64,000 nt of DNA from Chaetoderma sp. LZ-2023a (Eukaryota; Mollusca; Caudofoveata; Chaetodermatida; Chaetodermatidae). Shown one piece after another: positions 1 through 12,419 of this stretch. The notes under the pieces were generated by a model. That model was not told the DNA's origin, made no database searches, and worked only from the letters and a program-made list of their open reading frames with translations. Position 1 is the first letter of the stretch, and every line of letters begins with the position of its first letter. The position numbers and the translations under genes were made by a program. Location of the stretch: the NCBI GenBank assembly GCA_034401795.1, contig CM067367.1, positions 51,538,884 through 51,602,883 of the forward strand, read 5' to 3'.

Positions 1-240
1 AGTTTAACCCTTTAATGCGGAAGCTTACCTATTGGAATGTCCATTTGTAGATCAAGAGAAGACTATTTTTTTAAATTTTACAACTGGAGTGTCTGTTTCG
101 ATAAACGAGACAGTCATTCCAGTTGTAGATTTTCAAATATAATCTTTTCCCGGCCTGAAAATGGAAACTCCAATAAGGAAATATATTAATCTTCTTGCCC
201 AATTTTAGCCACTAAAAGGTTAAACCTAAATGTTGCAGGG
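1..240. repeat. MITE B copy (piggyBac-like ends)
   Basis: Palindromic short element. It starts TTTAACCCTTT, carries inverted arms around a centre containing CGAGACAGTCATTCC, and ends AAAAGGTTAA near 220. Related copies lie near 4,660-4,845, 7,420-7,650, 8,955-9,195, 19,565-19,740 and 46,490-46,650. The TTAA-CCCTTT end is typical of piggyBac-type elements with TTAA targets. Confidence 0.55.
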
Positions 241-869
241 TATTCTTAGGCAGTACCTTAAATATGGACTCTACAATAGAACTGTGTTTTATGCACAATA
301 TATTGGGTCCCTCCTGAGTTCTCCCTTAAGACACATATTCCTGCTCTCTGTAATGTTCCTTTACAACACAGACCCATTTTATTATCCAGCATGGGGATTG
401 CATTTCTTCCAAGTATGGACGACCTTGAAAAATATGAATGTGGCCAATGCTTCAATGTTCATTATATTATAAATCGCCCAGGGAATGAAATATATCCCAT
501 CAATAATAGGCTTACACAACCAAGGCTTATTAATAGCAGCCTTTTCTGTTTTTATGAATATGAATATGATTTGTCAAGGCATGGCATTATGTTGGTGAAT
601 ACTGTCCTACACCAGATTCAAAACACAATATGGCGATATTCTTGAAGCAATGGTATGGAAATTACCCCAGCGGGACAATTAATCCAGTGGTAAATTAAAA
701 TAATTGTGTTATTTTGGCCTGCAAATGGCTTTCAATAAGTAAATGTTGCAATTAAATACTTAATCATGAATATGCGATTATTAATGTTAGATCGATCATT
801 TCCTGGATGTGACTGTAAATAGCAAATCGGGCGAACAGATTGTGGTTATCTGTCATAGATCCTAACTTT

Positions 870-920
<51 letters not shown>
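870..920 (+). repeat. (CAA)n microsatellite
   Basis: About 17 uninterrupted CAA triplets. The corresponding place in copy 2 (about 10,080) has only one or two, so this expanded in copy 1 after duplication. Confidence 0.95.
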
Positions 921-2282
921 GGTTTTGGACACGAGAGCTAGGTGACGATTCCAGCAGATTTACACATTATGCTAATTATTAACGCGGGCTTGTAGAGACT
1001 GATATTGCATAATTTGACGGGGAGATATTGACTGGCACACATATAATGTAAAGCTGCTCACAGAAACTATATCCTGTATTCTGAATGATCAAACAACATT
1101 CTTACATTAACTTTGTCTAAGATCACCTTGCAGAAAACGTGTGGGTGGATGGTACACTTTCCACACCCTGCCCCTGGCCCCTGGCCCCTATACCTACACT
1201 CTTATGGGCAGACGTATATGTTCTAACCTTAGCCGTTCCTTAACCTGACAACCAAGCGTTGCTATTACCTTGGCATGTGTCATGAATTTCAGAACCAGTC
1301 ATACGGATATAACCCTAGGAGGAATCCAGTTAATCAATTACGTTATGAATGATATGATATATATTCCGTCACAAACTCTTAATAGTGAGACAAGTTGTAC
1401 GAATTGTCTGTCTTTACTATTTAATAAACATTATGTTGAATATTTTGAACCTAATTTAACTGAGCGCTGTTGCTGCCATAGGCGCGCTGTTGCACCCAAT
1501 CAAATTAGCTTCAAAATAGCCACTAGCTTACTTGCGTATTTTTTCTGGAAAGTGAGATTCAGAAAGTACAGGGATCAATTCACCCAAACACGGGCAAAGC
1601 ATTGGTGTATGAAGGGCATAGCTAAAACTGGATTCCTCCATTGACACTTTTTGTTTGCTCATTTCGCTACTGATTTGTTGTCTGTTTTTCTCTGGCTTTT
1701 GTAGATTTATACAAAGGTATGACTTGCTAAAGCTGTGTTAGTTTCTGATTATCTGATTACGCAATACATAGATACAATGGTGTATTGACTATATCTGCTC
1801 CATTGTGAATTCTCAATGTCTCAAAATTATTATAACAACGCCATTTGCAAAATGAACAGCTCAGAAAGGGATATGCAAATGTTAAGTAATTGTCTCAAGA
1901 ATAGTGTCTCCAGTACCGTAATCCTTCAAATCCCAGGGGTGAAACAAGGATAAATCGTTTGCAATTTAATAATTATTCTATTGAATCTTTTGAAAGTAAT
2001 TTAACTAGAAGCTCTGGCTGTCTATGGTAGCAACATGTTTGTGTCAAGTTACTTTCAAAATATTCAGCATCGTTCCCGTTTGCTGTATTTTGGCCTTAAA
2101 AGCAAGACTTTGGTAATTCATGGTTCGAAACATTAATGAAAAATTGGCTCGATCAAATCAAGTGCAGTGTATTGTCTCACTGGAAATGCAATAAAGCATG
2201 CCATAAATGGCTGCTTCATCTTTACGTGGGAGTTGGCAATAAATCGTGGCATAGAAAAGAATTTGTCATGGTGCTTTGGTTT

Positions 2283-3539
2283 CCCAGATAACATTATTAT
2301 GTTGGGCCAATGTTGGCGATTGGTTGGCATGGTCGCTGTTGGCTATTGGGCATTGGACTAATGTTGGCAATCGGTTGGCACTGTCACCATTGGCAACAAA
2401 GTGTATTCACTTATAGCCAATGTATATTCTAAATGTTCCCAATGTATTTAATGATGATATGCATATGCGTTCGGCCAACGTTGTCATAACAGCAGCAAAA
2501 TAACATTTGGATTAGAGTTGTTGGGCCAACGTTGGCCCAACCAGTTATAGCCAATGTATATTGCAAATGTTGCATACATGCATTGGGCCCACGTTGGCAT
2601 AACAGGGGCAAAATTACAGTTGGGTTAGAGTTGTTGGGCCAACGTTGACCCAACCACTTATAGACAATGTATAATATAAATGATATATACATGCGTTGGG
2701 CCAATGTTGGGCCAACATTGCGATAAGATTGGCAAAATGACAGTTGGCTTAGAGATGTTGGGCCAACATTGGACCAACACCTTAAAGTAAATGTATATAA
2801 TAATATGCATACACATTAGGGAAATGCTTAGGCTACTGGCCTATTGTTTGCAACTAAGATATGTAAGTCAATTTAGGCCTATTTGCTAATTAATTTTGAT
2901 AATAGCATTTAAACAAAATCTTCACTTCAATGGAGGTTACTCAGCAACACGATAGCCCATTAATTAATAGATTAAGTTAGGTGTATGTAACAATAATGCG
3001 ATGGAGCTTATTCTTTGAAAAAGCTGTCCTTCATTTGAAAGCAATTAAGTGGTCTAAATATTATCTCCCTATAAATACTGCTATCCTGTAATATAATTTC
3101 AATATGTATTGTGACACCCATCATAAGAACTTGGCAATATCCTATGAATAATGTCAATTTGCTATAAACAGTATTACTTTGAAATACCTTGCAAACCAAT
3201 TCGTTGGTTCGACATGGTACCTGGCAAACAGATTTGGCACATTTCTTTAAATGTGTCCTTCAGTTTGTTCTAAATATATTGCACATATAAAAATAAATTT
3301 TAATATGAATTTAGAATATTTTTAAAATTAATGTTGAGCCAATCTAGGCAGTCAGTGTTGGCCCAATGTTATCTGACGTATGTTGGGCCAACGTTGGGTG
3401 AATGTATTGGCCCAACATGTTGGGCCAATGTTAGACCAATGAGCAGAATGACATTGGGCCAATGTAGATAGCCAACGTTGGGCCAACATTACAACATACG
3501 TTGAGTCAACGTTGGACCAATGTAGTATTGTTATCTGGG
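2283..3539. mobile_element. Non-autonomous DNA transposon with CCCAGATAAC termini and GTTGGGCCAA subrepeats
   Basis: The left end reads CCCAGATAACATTATTA. The reverse complement of the right end reads CCCAGATAACAATACTA. Both ends are filled with tandem, partly palindromic copies of a GTTGGGCCAACGTTGG-type motif (2,300-2,800 and 3,350-3,530). No transposase is seen. The orthologous place in copy 2 of the segment (about 18,375-18,390, GGTTTACTGC) lacks the element. Comparing the two indicates a duplicated TT dinucleotide. The superfamily is not assigned. Confidence 0.75.
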
Positions 3540-4659
3540 TTACTGCATCCCATTTATAGGACACATATTGCTGGTGTATCAGCGCTTGTGATTTGCTCGG
3601 GGTTTATATCACAAAGTGATGATAAGATCAAGTCTGTACACAGTGCAAGCACACTTAAATGAAAATATCTATCGATGGAATGAATAGCATCTCCCTTTAT
3701 TGGCTATAATTATGGAACGCTGCTTCTAGTTCAGACAGTGCAAGAATCGTCGACTGGACTTAGCAACTTGATTTTGATTTTTTATTGTTTGTACAATATA
3801 ATAAATCCTAGTTTTATAATGTCGGTGTGATGAGAACTTACACTGCTAGATTGTCTAATTTGTATAATTGTGGTCTATCTGTGTGTGACCTAACTTGTAT
3901 CCTTTGGTTGTTTCTGCAAAGAGTCTTCTCATACAAACTATATTGTGTATATTATCCAGATTAAATTAATTCAAATTAATAAGCCGGAGGGTCGGCGGGA
4001 TGTTATTAACGATATGGTAAAAATACTCTCGATCCAAACTGACAATAAATTTTGGGATATTTTTGTTGTAATGGTAATATTGTTGCATTATTAGTGTATA
4101 CTAATTTCCTTTCAAAATACCGTCCCTTTCATATTATGTGTTGTTTTTCAGGTAACTGTAAGGCACGCCTATATTCCTCAACATAGGGCATTACTATATT
4201 TATGAAGCAACCCAATTGCAAAGAGCTCAGAATTTGTTATATATGTCTAGAGAGTTATATATGTCTAGACAGGCTTAGATAAAATATAAGTGCCAATACG
4301 CCTGCTGCTTAGAACATTGAAGACTACAAGCGGGGAGAATAAAACCCACACCCATATCGATAACATCACATAAAACCGTAAAGATAATACTTGTTTATCC
4401 AAACCTAGAGATGACGGGCGCACGTGCCCACTTAATTGTAATTAATCTGTTTGCTCTGAAAAATGGTGACAAATTCTACTGTCATGTTTGCGTTCATAAT
4501 TTTGATGTATGTGGAATTTATAATTTGCGTCTTCTTGGATATTGAATGACCGTGTCAATAAGAATTGATGTTAAAATAATAGTATTGGCCCATGAAAGCA
4601 TTTCACTGGCATGGTTATGTATATTACATTTCTAGATCATTCAGCTAGAATCGCTTTAA

Positions 4660-4845
4660 CCCTTTGAGAATGCAGAAGCTGGCCAAAACCGGCCAAAACC
4701 GGCCTCTGTAGTGGTCTTCAGGAATGTTCATTTGCAGGCCAAGTGAAGACTATTTTTGAAAATTCAACATTAGAATGACTAGCTCGATAACCGTATAAGC
4801 ATAAGTAAATATTAAAGTTTTTGAATAAATTTAGTCAATAAAGGG
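4660..4845. mobile_element. MITE B, best-preserved copy
   Basis: A 186-bp palindromic element starting CCCTTTGAG and ending AATAAAGGG, flanked by TTAA at 4,656-4,659 and 4,846-4,849. The arms carry AAGACTATTTTTGAAAATT around a centre with a CTCGATAACCG loop. Terminal CCCTTT/AAAGGG plus a TTAA duplication fits piggyBac-type mobilisation. It has no coding capacity. Confidence 0.7.
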
Positions 4846-5634
4846 TTAATACCTGGAGAATTACATATACTATGATTATACAGACTGTACTGAGGAATTG
4901 ATACATTTCATTGATCATATAAACACGAGTTTCAACCCGTTCGATGTCTTAATATGAACACACGTGTAATACTCAACGAAGGACTTTGATTGGTTAAATA
5001 AACTTAAGAAATATTTTCATTGTTTACAGAACGTGTAATAATCATACACGTCCCATGACACCGCAAATGTTTCCTAGCCACAACGATGGCGAAAATGTAA
5101 ACAAGACGCTATACGTTATGGTGTTAATTTAAATTTTGGAAAAACGTTGTTCAAACGGGTGTCAGAAATAGACTTTATTGGAAAATTTGTCAAAGCATCA
5201 GTTTATATGATACAAACCCACTCCTATTTCACATCGCTATTATCAACATCGTCGAAAATAATCACATTGCACTGTTAAAACTCTGCAATGTGATAATTTT
5301 CGACTCGCTTTGTAATTACGATATGAAAGGGGACCTCATTCTAGTAGTTCTACACTAGCATTTGAACATCAACCGTCATGAATGATCCCGTACGGCCACT
5401 CTTTTGCTAAGAAGATAAAAAATTATAAATTCCACAAATATACAAAGCTTAACACAAATGTGAGGTATCACTGTGAATACTACGGTATGTTATTCTGACT
5501 GTGGGCCATAGTTATGTCAGCTATTGAGTTCGCTGATGTCGTTGCTATATCTAGGTGTGGATTTTCAATTCCGTGACAGCTGATGTACTTGGAATTCTTT
5601 GGGCAATGATGATTGGAGTATGTATGGACCTTTC

Positions 5635-6030
5635 CATTTTTAGCTATGCCCCGCCCATCACAAGCTAAGCTCCACCCACACCTCGGCGTGTTAAGATTGG
5701 TCGACCCGCAAATGTCCTAGCTATCAATTTCCTGAAAACTAGACAGGGAAGCTGTTGAATATTTTGTTACTAATTTGTCTGGGTGTGTAACTAATTTGTT
5801 TAGTTAATTTTGTAACTAATTCGTCCGCCCAGTCAAATTAGTTTCAAAATATTCAACAGAATATTTATTAAATAGTAAAAGCAAACAATTTGTACAACAA
5901 CGCATAGACCGTCTTCAAATATGCGTTCGTGACGTACTTATCGACGTCATTCATGACGTCATTCATTATGATGTCATTCTACACATCACGCAGTTCATTA
6001 TGACGTCATATGATGGGTGGGCACTCTGGA
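5635..6030. mobile_element. MITE A copy (palindromic core, CRE-like sites)
   Basis: Unit order: a GCTAAGCTCCACCCAC segment, a GATCGATC-like segment, then the palindromic core (5,750-5,865) built from TTGAATATTTTGTTACTAA and its inverse. After that come TATTAAATAGTAAA and a tail rich in GACGTCAT. Exact TGACGTCA sits at 5,954-5,961 and 6,001-6,008. Complete copies appear to end in CCAGTTT/AAACTGG. No ORF. Confidence 0.65.
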
Positions 6031-6105
6031 AAGGTGAATTGCACATATGTAAAACCTTTAATCAGCTCATTCTAATTGGACAAGTACATTATATTACCAT
6101 AAAAT

Positions 6106-6330
6106 AGAGGGATCCATTTCTAGCTAAGCTCCACCCACGTGTTGCCCATTTTGGGATCGATAGAACCCTGAATTTCCAGAATTCACATATCAAGGTAACT
6201 ATACATGTAGATGCTAATGAATATTTTGAAACTACTTTGACTGGGCGCTGTTGCTGCCTATACCCGCAGCAGCGTCCAGCTAAATAAGTTTCGAAATATT
6301 CAACAGGATATTTATTAAATAAAAAATCCA
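6106..6330. mobile_element. MITE A, left part
   Basis: A second copy immediately after the first, containing the GCTAAGCTCCACCCAC segment and the palindromic core (6,218-6,312). The core has a GCTGTTGCTGCC arm and its partial inverse. It stops just after the TATTTATTAAAT junction and lacks the TGACGTCA tail. Confidence 0.6.
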
Positions 6331-6389
6331 TCAAAGGCATACAATATTCGTAAAATTTGTCTAATACCCACACCATTGATACACTTTCT

Positions 6390-6960
6390 CAGTCGGGCCA
6401 TCGTGAGGTCAAAAGTATCTACTTTGGAAACAACACTGCTGAAACCTGTGGCTGTTTCATTTTAGTCTTTGATGGCAACATTGGCATAAGTCTTCGAAAC
6501 GCCACATACAAACATCAACCCAAGGTCGGAAACGATAGCGCCATTACAATTATTGAAAAATGCTTCAAAAATGTCTACTGTGAAAAACAGTGTTGCTGAA
6601 AGCCGTTGATGTTGCTTTTCGGCCTGTGGCCACAAAATAGGCATACATGTTCTAAACCCCATGGGTAAGCTGTCATCAAAGTTTCGAGAAGATTGTAGAA
6701 GTAGAACCAGAGTTATTGACGAATGCGTAAACATGTTGAGAACCGTTGCTGAAAGCTGTTGCTGTTGCATATTAGCTTTTGACCCGGAAATTGGCGGACG
6801 TATTCGGGACCCCACTGGCATGTTTCTCGCTAAATTTGGAGAGGATCCCTCAAGTAGAGCAAGAGTTATTAAAATGTCTGAAGGAGAAGAGGAAGAAGAA
6901 GATGAAGAAGAAGAAGATCTAGTTAGAAAAAGAAGGAAAAAAGAAGAAGCACGCAATGCT
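6390..6960 (+). repeat. Degenerate tandem repeat of about 150 bp ending in a GAA-rich run
   Basis: Phrases such as GTTGCTGAAAGC and TGGCAT.CGT.TTCGAAAC-like text recur at about 6,430, 6,590 and 6,740, giving at least three diverged units. The last unit passes into GAAGAAGA-type sequence at 6,885-6,950. Reading frames of 80-167 codons exist on both strands here. They depend on the triplet run and repeat structure, so I do not call a gene. Confidence 0.5.
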
Positions 6961-7659
6961 CGCATTTACCCTTGCGTCTAGCGACACGGGGAAACCCCTG
7001 AAAGAAGTTGCTGTCTACAATACCGACATGTCTTCGAAATGAAATCTCAGAGACAATGATAAATGGCACATGATTATATAGCAGTAGAATGGCCAAAACC
7101 ACTCAGTCAATCAAAGCAAGTGCAGCGTCGCGTATATTCCAATGAATAGGTTATAAAAAGCCTGCTTCGAATCCGTGTGGGCGTTGGTGATAGATCATTG
7201 CCCACAAATGCCAAAATTCGTCGTCGTGATGTATGTTAGAGCATACCTTTGGGAAGCTATTGATTGCAGATCAGAGCAGCTGGTCTACTGGCATAAAGAG
7301 ACCCAAGAGACCTACGCTAGATCCAATATAATCACATGCTGTAAACCACAAGAGATTCGCATACTGACAAAATTCTTCAAGAGACACAATACCTATGGAA
7401 CTTAAGGACTGTCGCTCTTTAACCCTATCCTGACGAAGACATCAATAACAGGCCTCTGAAGTAATCTTGAGGAATGCCGATTTGCAGGTCAAGAGAATAC
7501 TATATTTGAAAATTGACCAAAGAATTACTGACTCGGTAACAGAGCCAGCCATTCTAGTGGTAATTTTTCAATACTAATATGCTCTTAGCCTGCAATTGGA
7601 CATTCCAAAAGGATAGATTTTGATTTTCCTGGCCAAATCTTGGTTACGGGTTGAGATAG

Positions 7660-8950
7660 GTGGCACTCACGTCACTGACTTCATTATCAAATATGTCACT
7701 TGTTATCTGGCATCACTATCAAAATGACATAGCTCTATCAGGAAAATCCAAAAGTCTATCGAGATTTGTACACATTTTATTCTTTGTTTATTTTACCATA
7801 TTAAAAATACTTTTACTGGGAATTTCACAATATTCGCCAGCTTACCTGTAGGGTTATTTGCAAGAATGGCTTCTGGGAGAGTGGGCGGAGCTTAGCTAGA
7901 AAGGGGCCAGACTTAGCTTGAAATTGATGATTCTATTCCATTAAGAGCTTATATCTATGGTGATTACATGTTTGCGTTCCAGGAGGTGGTCGCTTAAAGG
8001 AGAACGACAGACCCTCCATACTACTCGGTATACAATTAACGTTTTCAAAGATATAATTGTAGCATCTGTGCTCAAAGTAGAAGTAGAAATATTCCTTATT
8101 TAAATATGTGATACCTGAACAAATTTTTTATTCCTGATTGTGGCTCATGGCGTCATAGATTGAGTGGTTGTTTCGCTGGCATCAAACAATATTGCGGTAA
8201 AAACCTTGCGAATGGAGTAATCCAGTTTCTCAGTCAATCATATGACAGTATAATCAAAGAACGTGATCTGTATGTTGGCGTCATAATCAATTACGTGACG
8301 TGTAGGCTGATGTCATAATTAATTACGTCATGAATGACTTAATTTAGTCCGTCTTAAACTATATTTGCGGAAATATTTAAGAATATTTGATAGCAAGGCC
8401 TTTGTCTGATCTCGCTGATGGCACCAAATTCTGACACCGAGCTTTGATTTTGAGATAAATGAACGATGCGATAGCATAGGCATATCAATAAAACTGCCAC
8501 TTTTGAATCAACCCTATCACTGACGCTGCAGCACATGGTGCTTTTAAGGTTTCATCTATGAAGCTGAGCTTCTAAATAACCCTTACATGCATTCCAATAC
8601 AACTGTATGTGCATATGCTTGCTTACTAGCATCAGAAAGATAGTGTAATCTTGTAAGTCACAGGCATCTCCATAAAATATAGGCCATCTTTTAAAGGTTC
8701 AGCAACTAATATATGAAAATAACAAATATATTCAATTTGCGATAGTGCGATAAGCTTTTTACTCTCTTCAATTTCTACATATATAAATGATGTCGATATT
8801 ACCTACAGAAATGCCAACATAGAGGCATGCACACCTGTCTTCACAGTGCTGTTATCACGCTTTATCTCTAGATGGGGGTTTCACCCTATGACGTCATAGG
8901 TTGAATTAGCCCACCGAAGTTTAAAGTGACACAGTTTTTTTTAACACATA
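7660..8950. other. Interval without recognisable gene
   Basis: Contains a reversed MITE A tail (about 8,240-8,350), a fragment AGGTGGTCGCTTAAAG at about 7,983 that recurs elsewhere in the window (30,320, 43,385), and otherwise anonymous AT-rich sequence. Confidence 0.6.
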
Positions 8951-10322
8951 TTGGATTTATCCCTTTCATGCCGAAGCTAGCCAAAACCGTCCTCTTCAGT
9001 GGTCATTTGGAACGTCCATTTGTAGGACAAGAGAAGACTATTTTTTTAATTTTACCACTGGAATGCCTGGCTCCATAACCGAGCCAGTAATCGCATTCGT
9101 AATTGTCTTTAATCGTCTTTTATCGGCCTGCAAATGGACATTTAATAAGGAAATATTTGTATATTCTTACCCAAATTTAGCCACTAAAGGTTTAAACATA
9201 ATGTCGCAAGATAATTCATACACAGTAGCGTAACTATGGACTCTACAATAGAACTGTGTTTTATGCAAAAATATATTGGCCCCCTCCTTAGTTCTCCCGT
9301 AAGACATATTTTCCTGCGCGCCATAATCTTCCTTTAACACACACAGACCCATTTTATTATCCAGCAGGGGGAGTGCGTTTCTTCAAAGTATGGACGACCT
9401 GGAAAAAGATTAATGTTGCCAATGCATCAATGTGCATTATGTTATAATTCGCCTAGGGAATGAAATATGTCCCATCAATAATGGGCTTACACAACCAAGG
9501 TTTCTTAATAGCAGCCTTTCCTGTTTTCATGAATATGAGTATGATTTGTCAAAGTGGAACATTATCAAATGTGGCCCTGCTGTGTGCTATTGATATTGGT
9601 GACATGTTCTTGCCGTTTCAAAGCAGATTATATAAATAACAGATTAATATTGAATTTTCTGTTTCGCTTTTGTTGCAAAATGAGGTTCAATTTAATAACC
9701 ACAGTGTTGTAAGATGGTAATGGAATAGAAGCGGCGGAGGGTGAGGGCGGGTGGGGGGTGACAGGGGATTGTGTTCTTGAATACTTCCACACACCTGATT
9801 CAAGGCACAGCATGTTATCTTCCTTGAATAAATGGTATAGAAAATTACCCCATTATTAAGCGGGCCAGTCAATTCAGTGATAAATTTAAAATGTCTTCCC
9901 CTGTCCTGCAAATGGCCATTCAATAGGTAAATGTTTTGATATTCTTGACCGAATGTAGCCATGAAATGTTTAATCATCAACATGCGGTTATTAATGTTAG
10001 ATCGACCATTTACTGGATGTGACTGTAAATAGCATATATTGGGAAAATTTTGTGGTTATCGGTTATAGATCGCTAACTTTACAACAAGAACACCTTTTGG
10101 ACGAGACCTAGTCGACCATTCCAGCAGATTTACACATTGTGATAATTATTAACGCCGGCTTGCATAGATTGATATTGCATACGCTGTTGGAGATATATTG
10201 ACTGGCATGAATATAAAATTAGATGTCCAACGAAATTATATCCTGTGTTCTGAGTGATTAAACAACATTCTTACTTTAAGTTTGTCTACAATCAGCTTGC
10301 AGAAAACTTGTAGATGTATGTA

Positions 10323-11983
10323 TACACCTGTGCAAAAGTTAAGCACCACCCTATTTTTACGCACATGCGAGGGTATATTCATGGGCTATGAAGAAAGCAA
10401 TAACATAAACATTTATGTACCCATCCATCTTAGTGCAAGAGGTAATAATGCAACTAGAGGAATGCTGATTGTGATGGTGGGGAAACACTGTATGTTTTTG
10501 TTTGAACTTGAAAACGAGGCCTGAATATGGTTACGTTGACACAACTGACAACTATTGCCCTACAGTTGACACACGTGGCTATATTGTCATTAATGGTGTC
10601 TGAAAACGAAGTTTAACATCTGTGCACGAGTTTGAGACTGTCATTATTAATACCGGGTATATCCACCTTGTGCCTGGATGACGGCCTGGACACGACGTCT
10701 CATGCTGGTCACCAACCGACTGATACGCCATTGTGGTATTCGTTGCCATTCAAGATGGAGTGCGTCTGTTAATTCCTGTAGGTTCTGCACAGGAGGATCC
10801 CTCCTTCTCACCATGTTTCACAGAATGTCCCAGATATGCTCAATAGGGTTCATGTCAGGGCTCCTTGCTGGCCATGGTAGGGTTTCGATGGCATTCTGGC
10901 GGAGGTATTCATGCACAGCTCTAGCACGATGTGGTCGGGCGTTGTCATCCATGAATATAGGGTGGGTTCCAGGTGCATGATTTACAAAATGAGGGACCAC
11001 AACTCTATCCAGTATGGAATCTTGATATCTTTGTCCATTTAGTGTTCCAGGTACAGTCAACAGATCCAGCTTACAATCAAATGAGATGCACCCCCATATC
11101 ATAACGGAACCTCCACCAAATGGAACTTCTTCCATGATGTTACGTTGGTCGTACGCCGTGCGTCTGGACCTCCATACACGAGTTCGACCATCTGTGGCAT
11201 GAAGCAGGAACCGCCTTTCATCGGACCAGTGTACCCGTCTCCAGGATCTCATGTTCCAGTGTCTTCTTTCGTTGCACCACCTCAGACGCTCCGCTTTGTG
11301 GTGTGCAGTGAGGAGAGGACGTCTGACAGGTCTCCTAGCTTTCATGCCAGCAGCATACAGTCTCCTTTTGACGGTAGACATTGACACTCTATTGCGCGTT
11401 TCCCATTGCTGGCTGAGCACTCTGCTGTTGGTGAATGGAGATCTCCTAACAAGGCGTACTAGGGCTCGATCATCACGGGCAGTAGTCTCCTTCGGTCTTC
11501 CAGATCTAGGCCTGTCGTTCACCTCGTTAGTTTGCCCATGTTTTGCAATCAAACGACTGATTACAGTATGGTTAATGTTCAGCTGTCTGCCAATCTCTCT
11601 GCATGACATACCAGTGGTATGCATGCCTATGATTTGCCATTTCACACGATCACTTAACCTTCGTCTTGCCATAGCGGTTCACAATCAAGAGCTAATTCTC
11701 TCTGTACAAATAAACCACGGTCATGAACACAAAATTCCTAATCTTGTCGCCTAAATCTGTATGTAATGTTCTACACCTCAAACTGGACTTTTACATAACT
11801 GAACACGTGTGCTGTTTCCCACCACGCACGGACATCAAGCGGCGTGAAGTCATGCATGCATGTGCATTTCGTACTTGGAATTATGTCAGCTAACGCGGGG
11901 ACAAAAAGTATGGCAGCCTAGTTGTACCATCATGTTTCTACGTTCTATTGTTTTTGCTGGTGCTTAACTTTTGCACAGGTGTA
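10323..11983 (-). mobile_element. Tc1-type transposon, copy 1
   Basis: A 1,661-bp element. Both ends start TACACCTGTGCAAAAGTTAA and the inverted match extends about 26 bp. It is flanked by a TA duplication at 10,321-10,322 and 11,984-11,985, as expected for Tc1/mariner. It lies in the (TATG)n tail of an older SINE-like fragment, so it is a nested insertion. One transposase frame on the minus strand is broken near its end. Its near-identical sister lies in opposite orientation at 27,692-29,351. Confidence 0.95.
10647..11672 (-). pseudogene. Tc1 transposase, DD34E, premature stop
   Basis: Cut-and-paste transposase of the Tc1 group, which binds the terminal repeats and inserts at TA. The frame opens with ATG at 11,672 and would span 341 residues. 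It stops at a TGA (10,818-10,820) after residue 284, where the sister copy has GGA. The N-terminus carries a helix-turn-helix (residues about 5-45), a GRPK AT-hook-like link (about 58-61) and a second helix-turn-helix. Catalytic residues are visible: D in HWSDE, D in MDDNARPH, and E in NPIEHIWD, with 34 residues between the last two. The stop falls right after the last catalytic motif, so about 57 C-terminal residues are lost. Probably non-functional, though the catalytic core itself is complete. Confidence 0.93.
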
Positions 11984-11985
11984 TA

Positions 11986-12185
11986 TGTATGTATGTATGT
12001 ATGTATGTATGCATTTATATAGCGCCAACTCCAATTGAAGCTCAAAGGCGCTTTACAAGATTATATAAAATTACACAATTATGTACAAAAACTTAAATTG
12101 AAAATAAATATGTTTTGAGAGCAGATTTGAAAGGTTCAATTTTACGGCAATTTTGTATATGTGGTGGAAGACTGTGGACTAGGTG
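11986..12185 (-). repeat. SINE/LINE 3' tail fragment with (CATA)n
   Basis: Read on the minus strand it contains TTGTAAAGCGCCTTTGAG, then TTGGCGCTATATAAATGC, followed by CATACATACATA repeats. This arrangement is widespread at the 3' ends of short retroelements in marine animals (from memory, not searched). Copies 1 and 3 of the segmental repeat lack it. Tc1 copy 1 inserted into its tetranucleotide tail. Confidence 0.5.
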
Positions 12186-12419
12186 GAGGGTATGCTTTCC
12201 ACCACCTGCTCCTGGTCCATATGCCTACAGTGTGATGAATCTGATTACTGTTGACAAGTTACTGTTATTTTATTATCATTCATAGGTCATACAATGACAT
12301 ATGGGATATGCATATATACAGCATAGAAGATTATGACTAGAGTACATCAACAGATATACATCATCCTTTGCAATATATAGTTAGAATAGGCCTATATATT
12401 ATTCATATATTATGAATTA

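Larger units (their letters stand above)
1..8949. repeat. Tandem segmental repeat, copy 1
   Basis: First of four diverged tandem copies of one non-coding segment. Order of shared blocks: 230-1,260; 1,660-2,282; 3,540-4,250; 4,370-4,640; 5,160-5,640; 7,020-7,330. Each block has a counterpart, in the same order, in the later copies. For example, the block near 3,540-3,830 recurs at 18,377-18,720 and 23,790-24,120, and 4,370-4,640 recurs at 19,320-19,560 and 25,200-25,450. No coding exon is recognisable in it. The left limit may lie outside the window. Similarity was judged by eye, so boundaries are approximate. Confidence 0.6.

Noticed and set aside
2133..3564. Frames rich in W, G, P and N across the GTTGGGCC repeats
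   Set aside because: They follow the tandem subterminal repeats of a non-coding transposon.
6462..6965. 167-codon minus-strand Ser-rich frame
   Set aside because: The Ser run is the complement of a GAA run, the rest is degenerate repeat, and there are no splice or polyadenylation signals.
10678..11754. Plus-strand frames opposite the Tc1 transposase
   Set aside because: Shadows of the transposase coding strand; the same shadows appear at copy 2.
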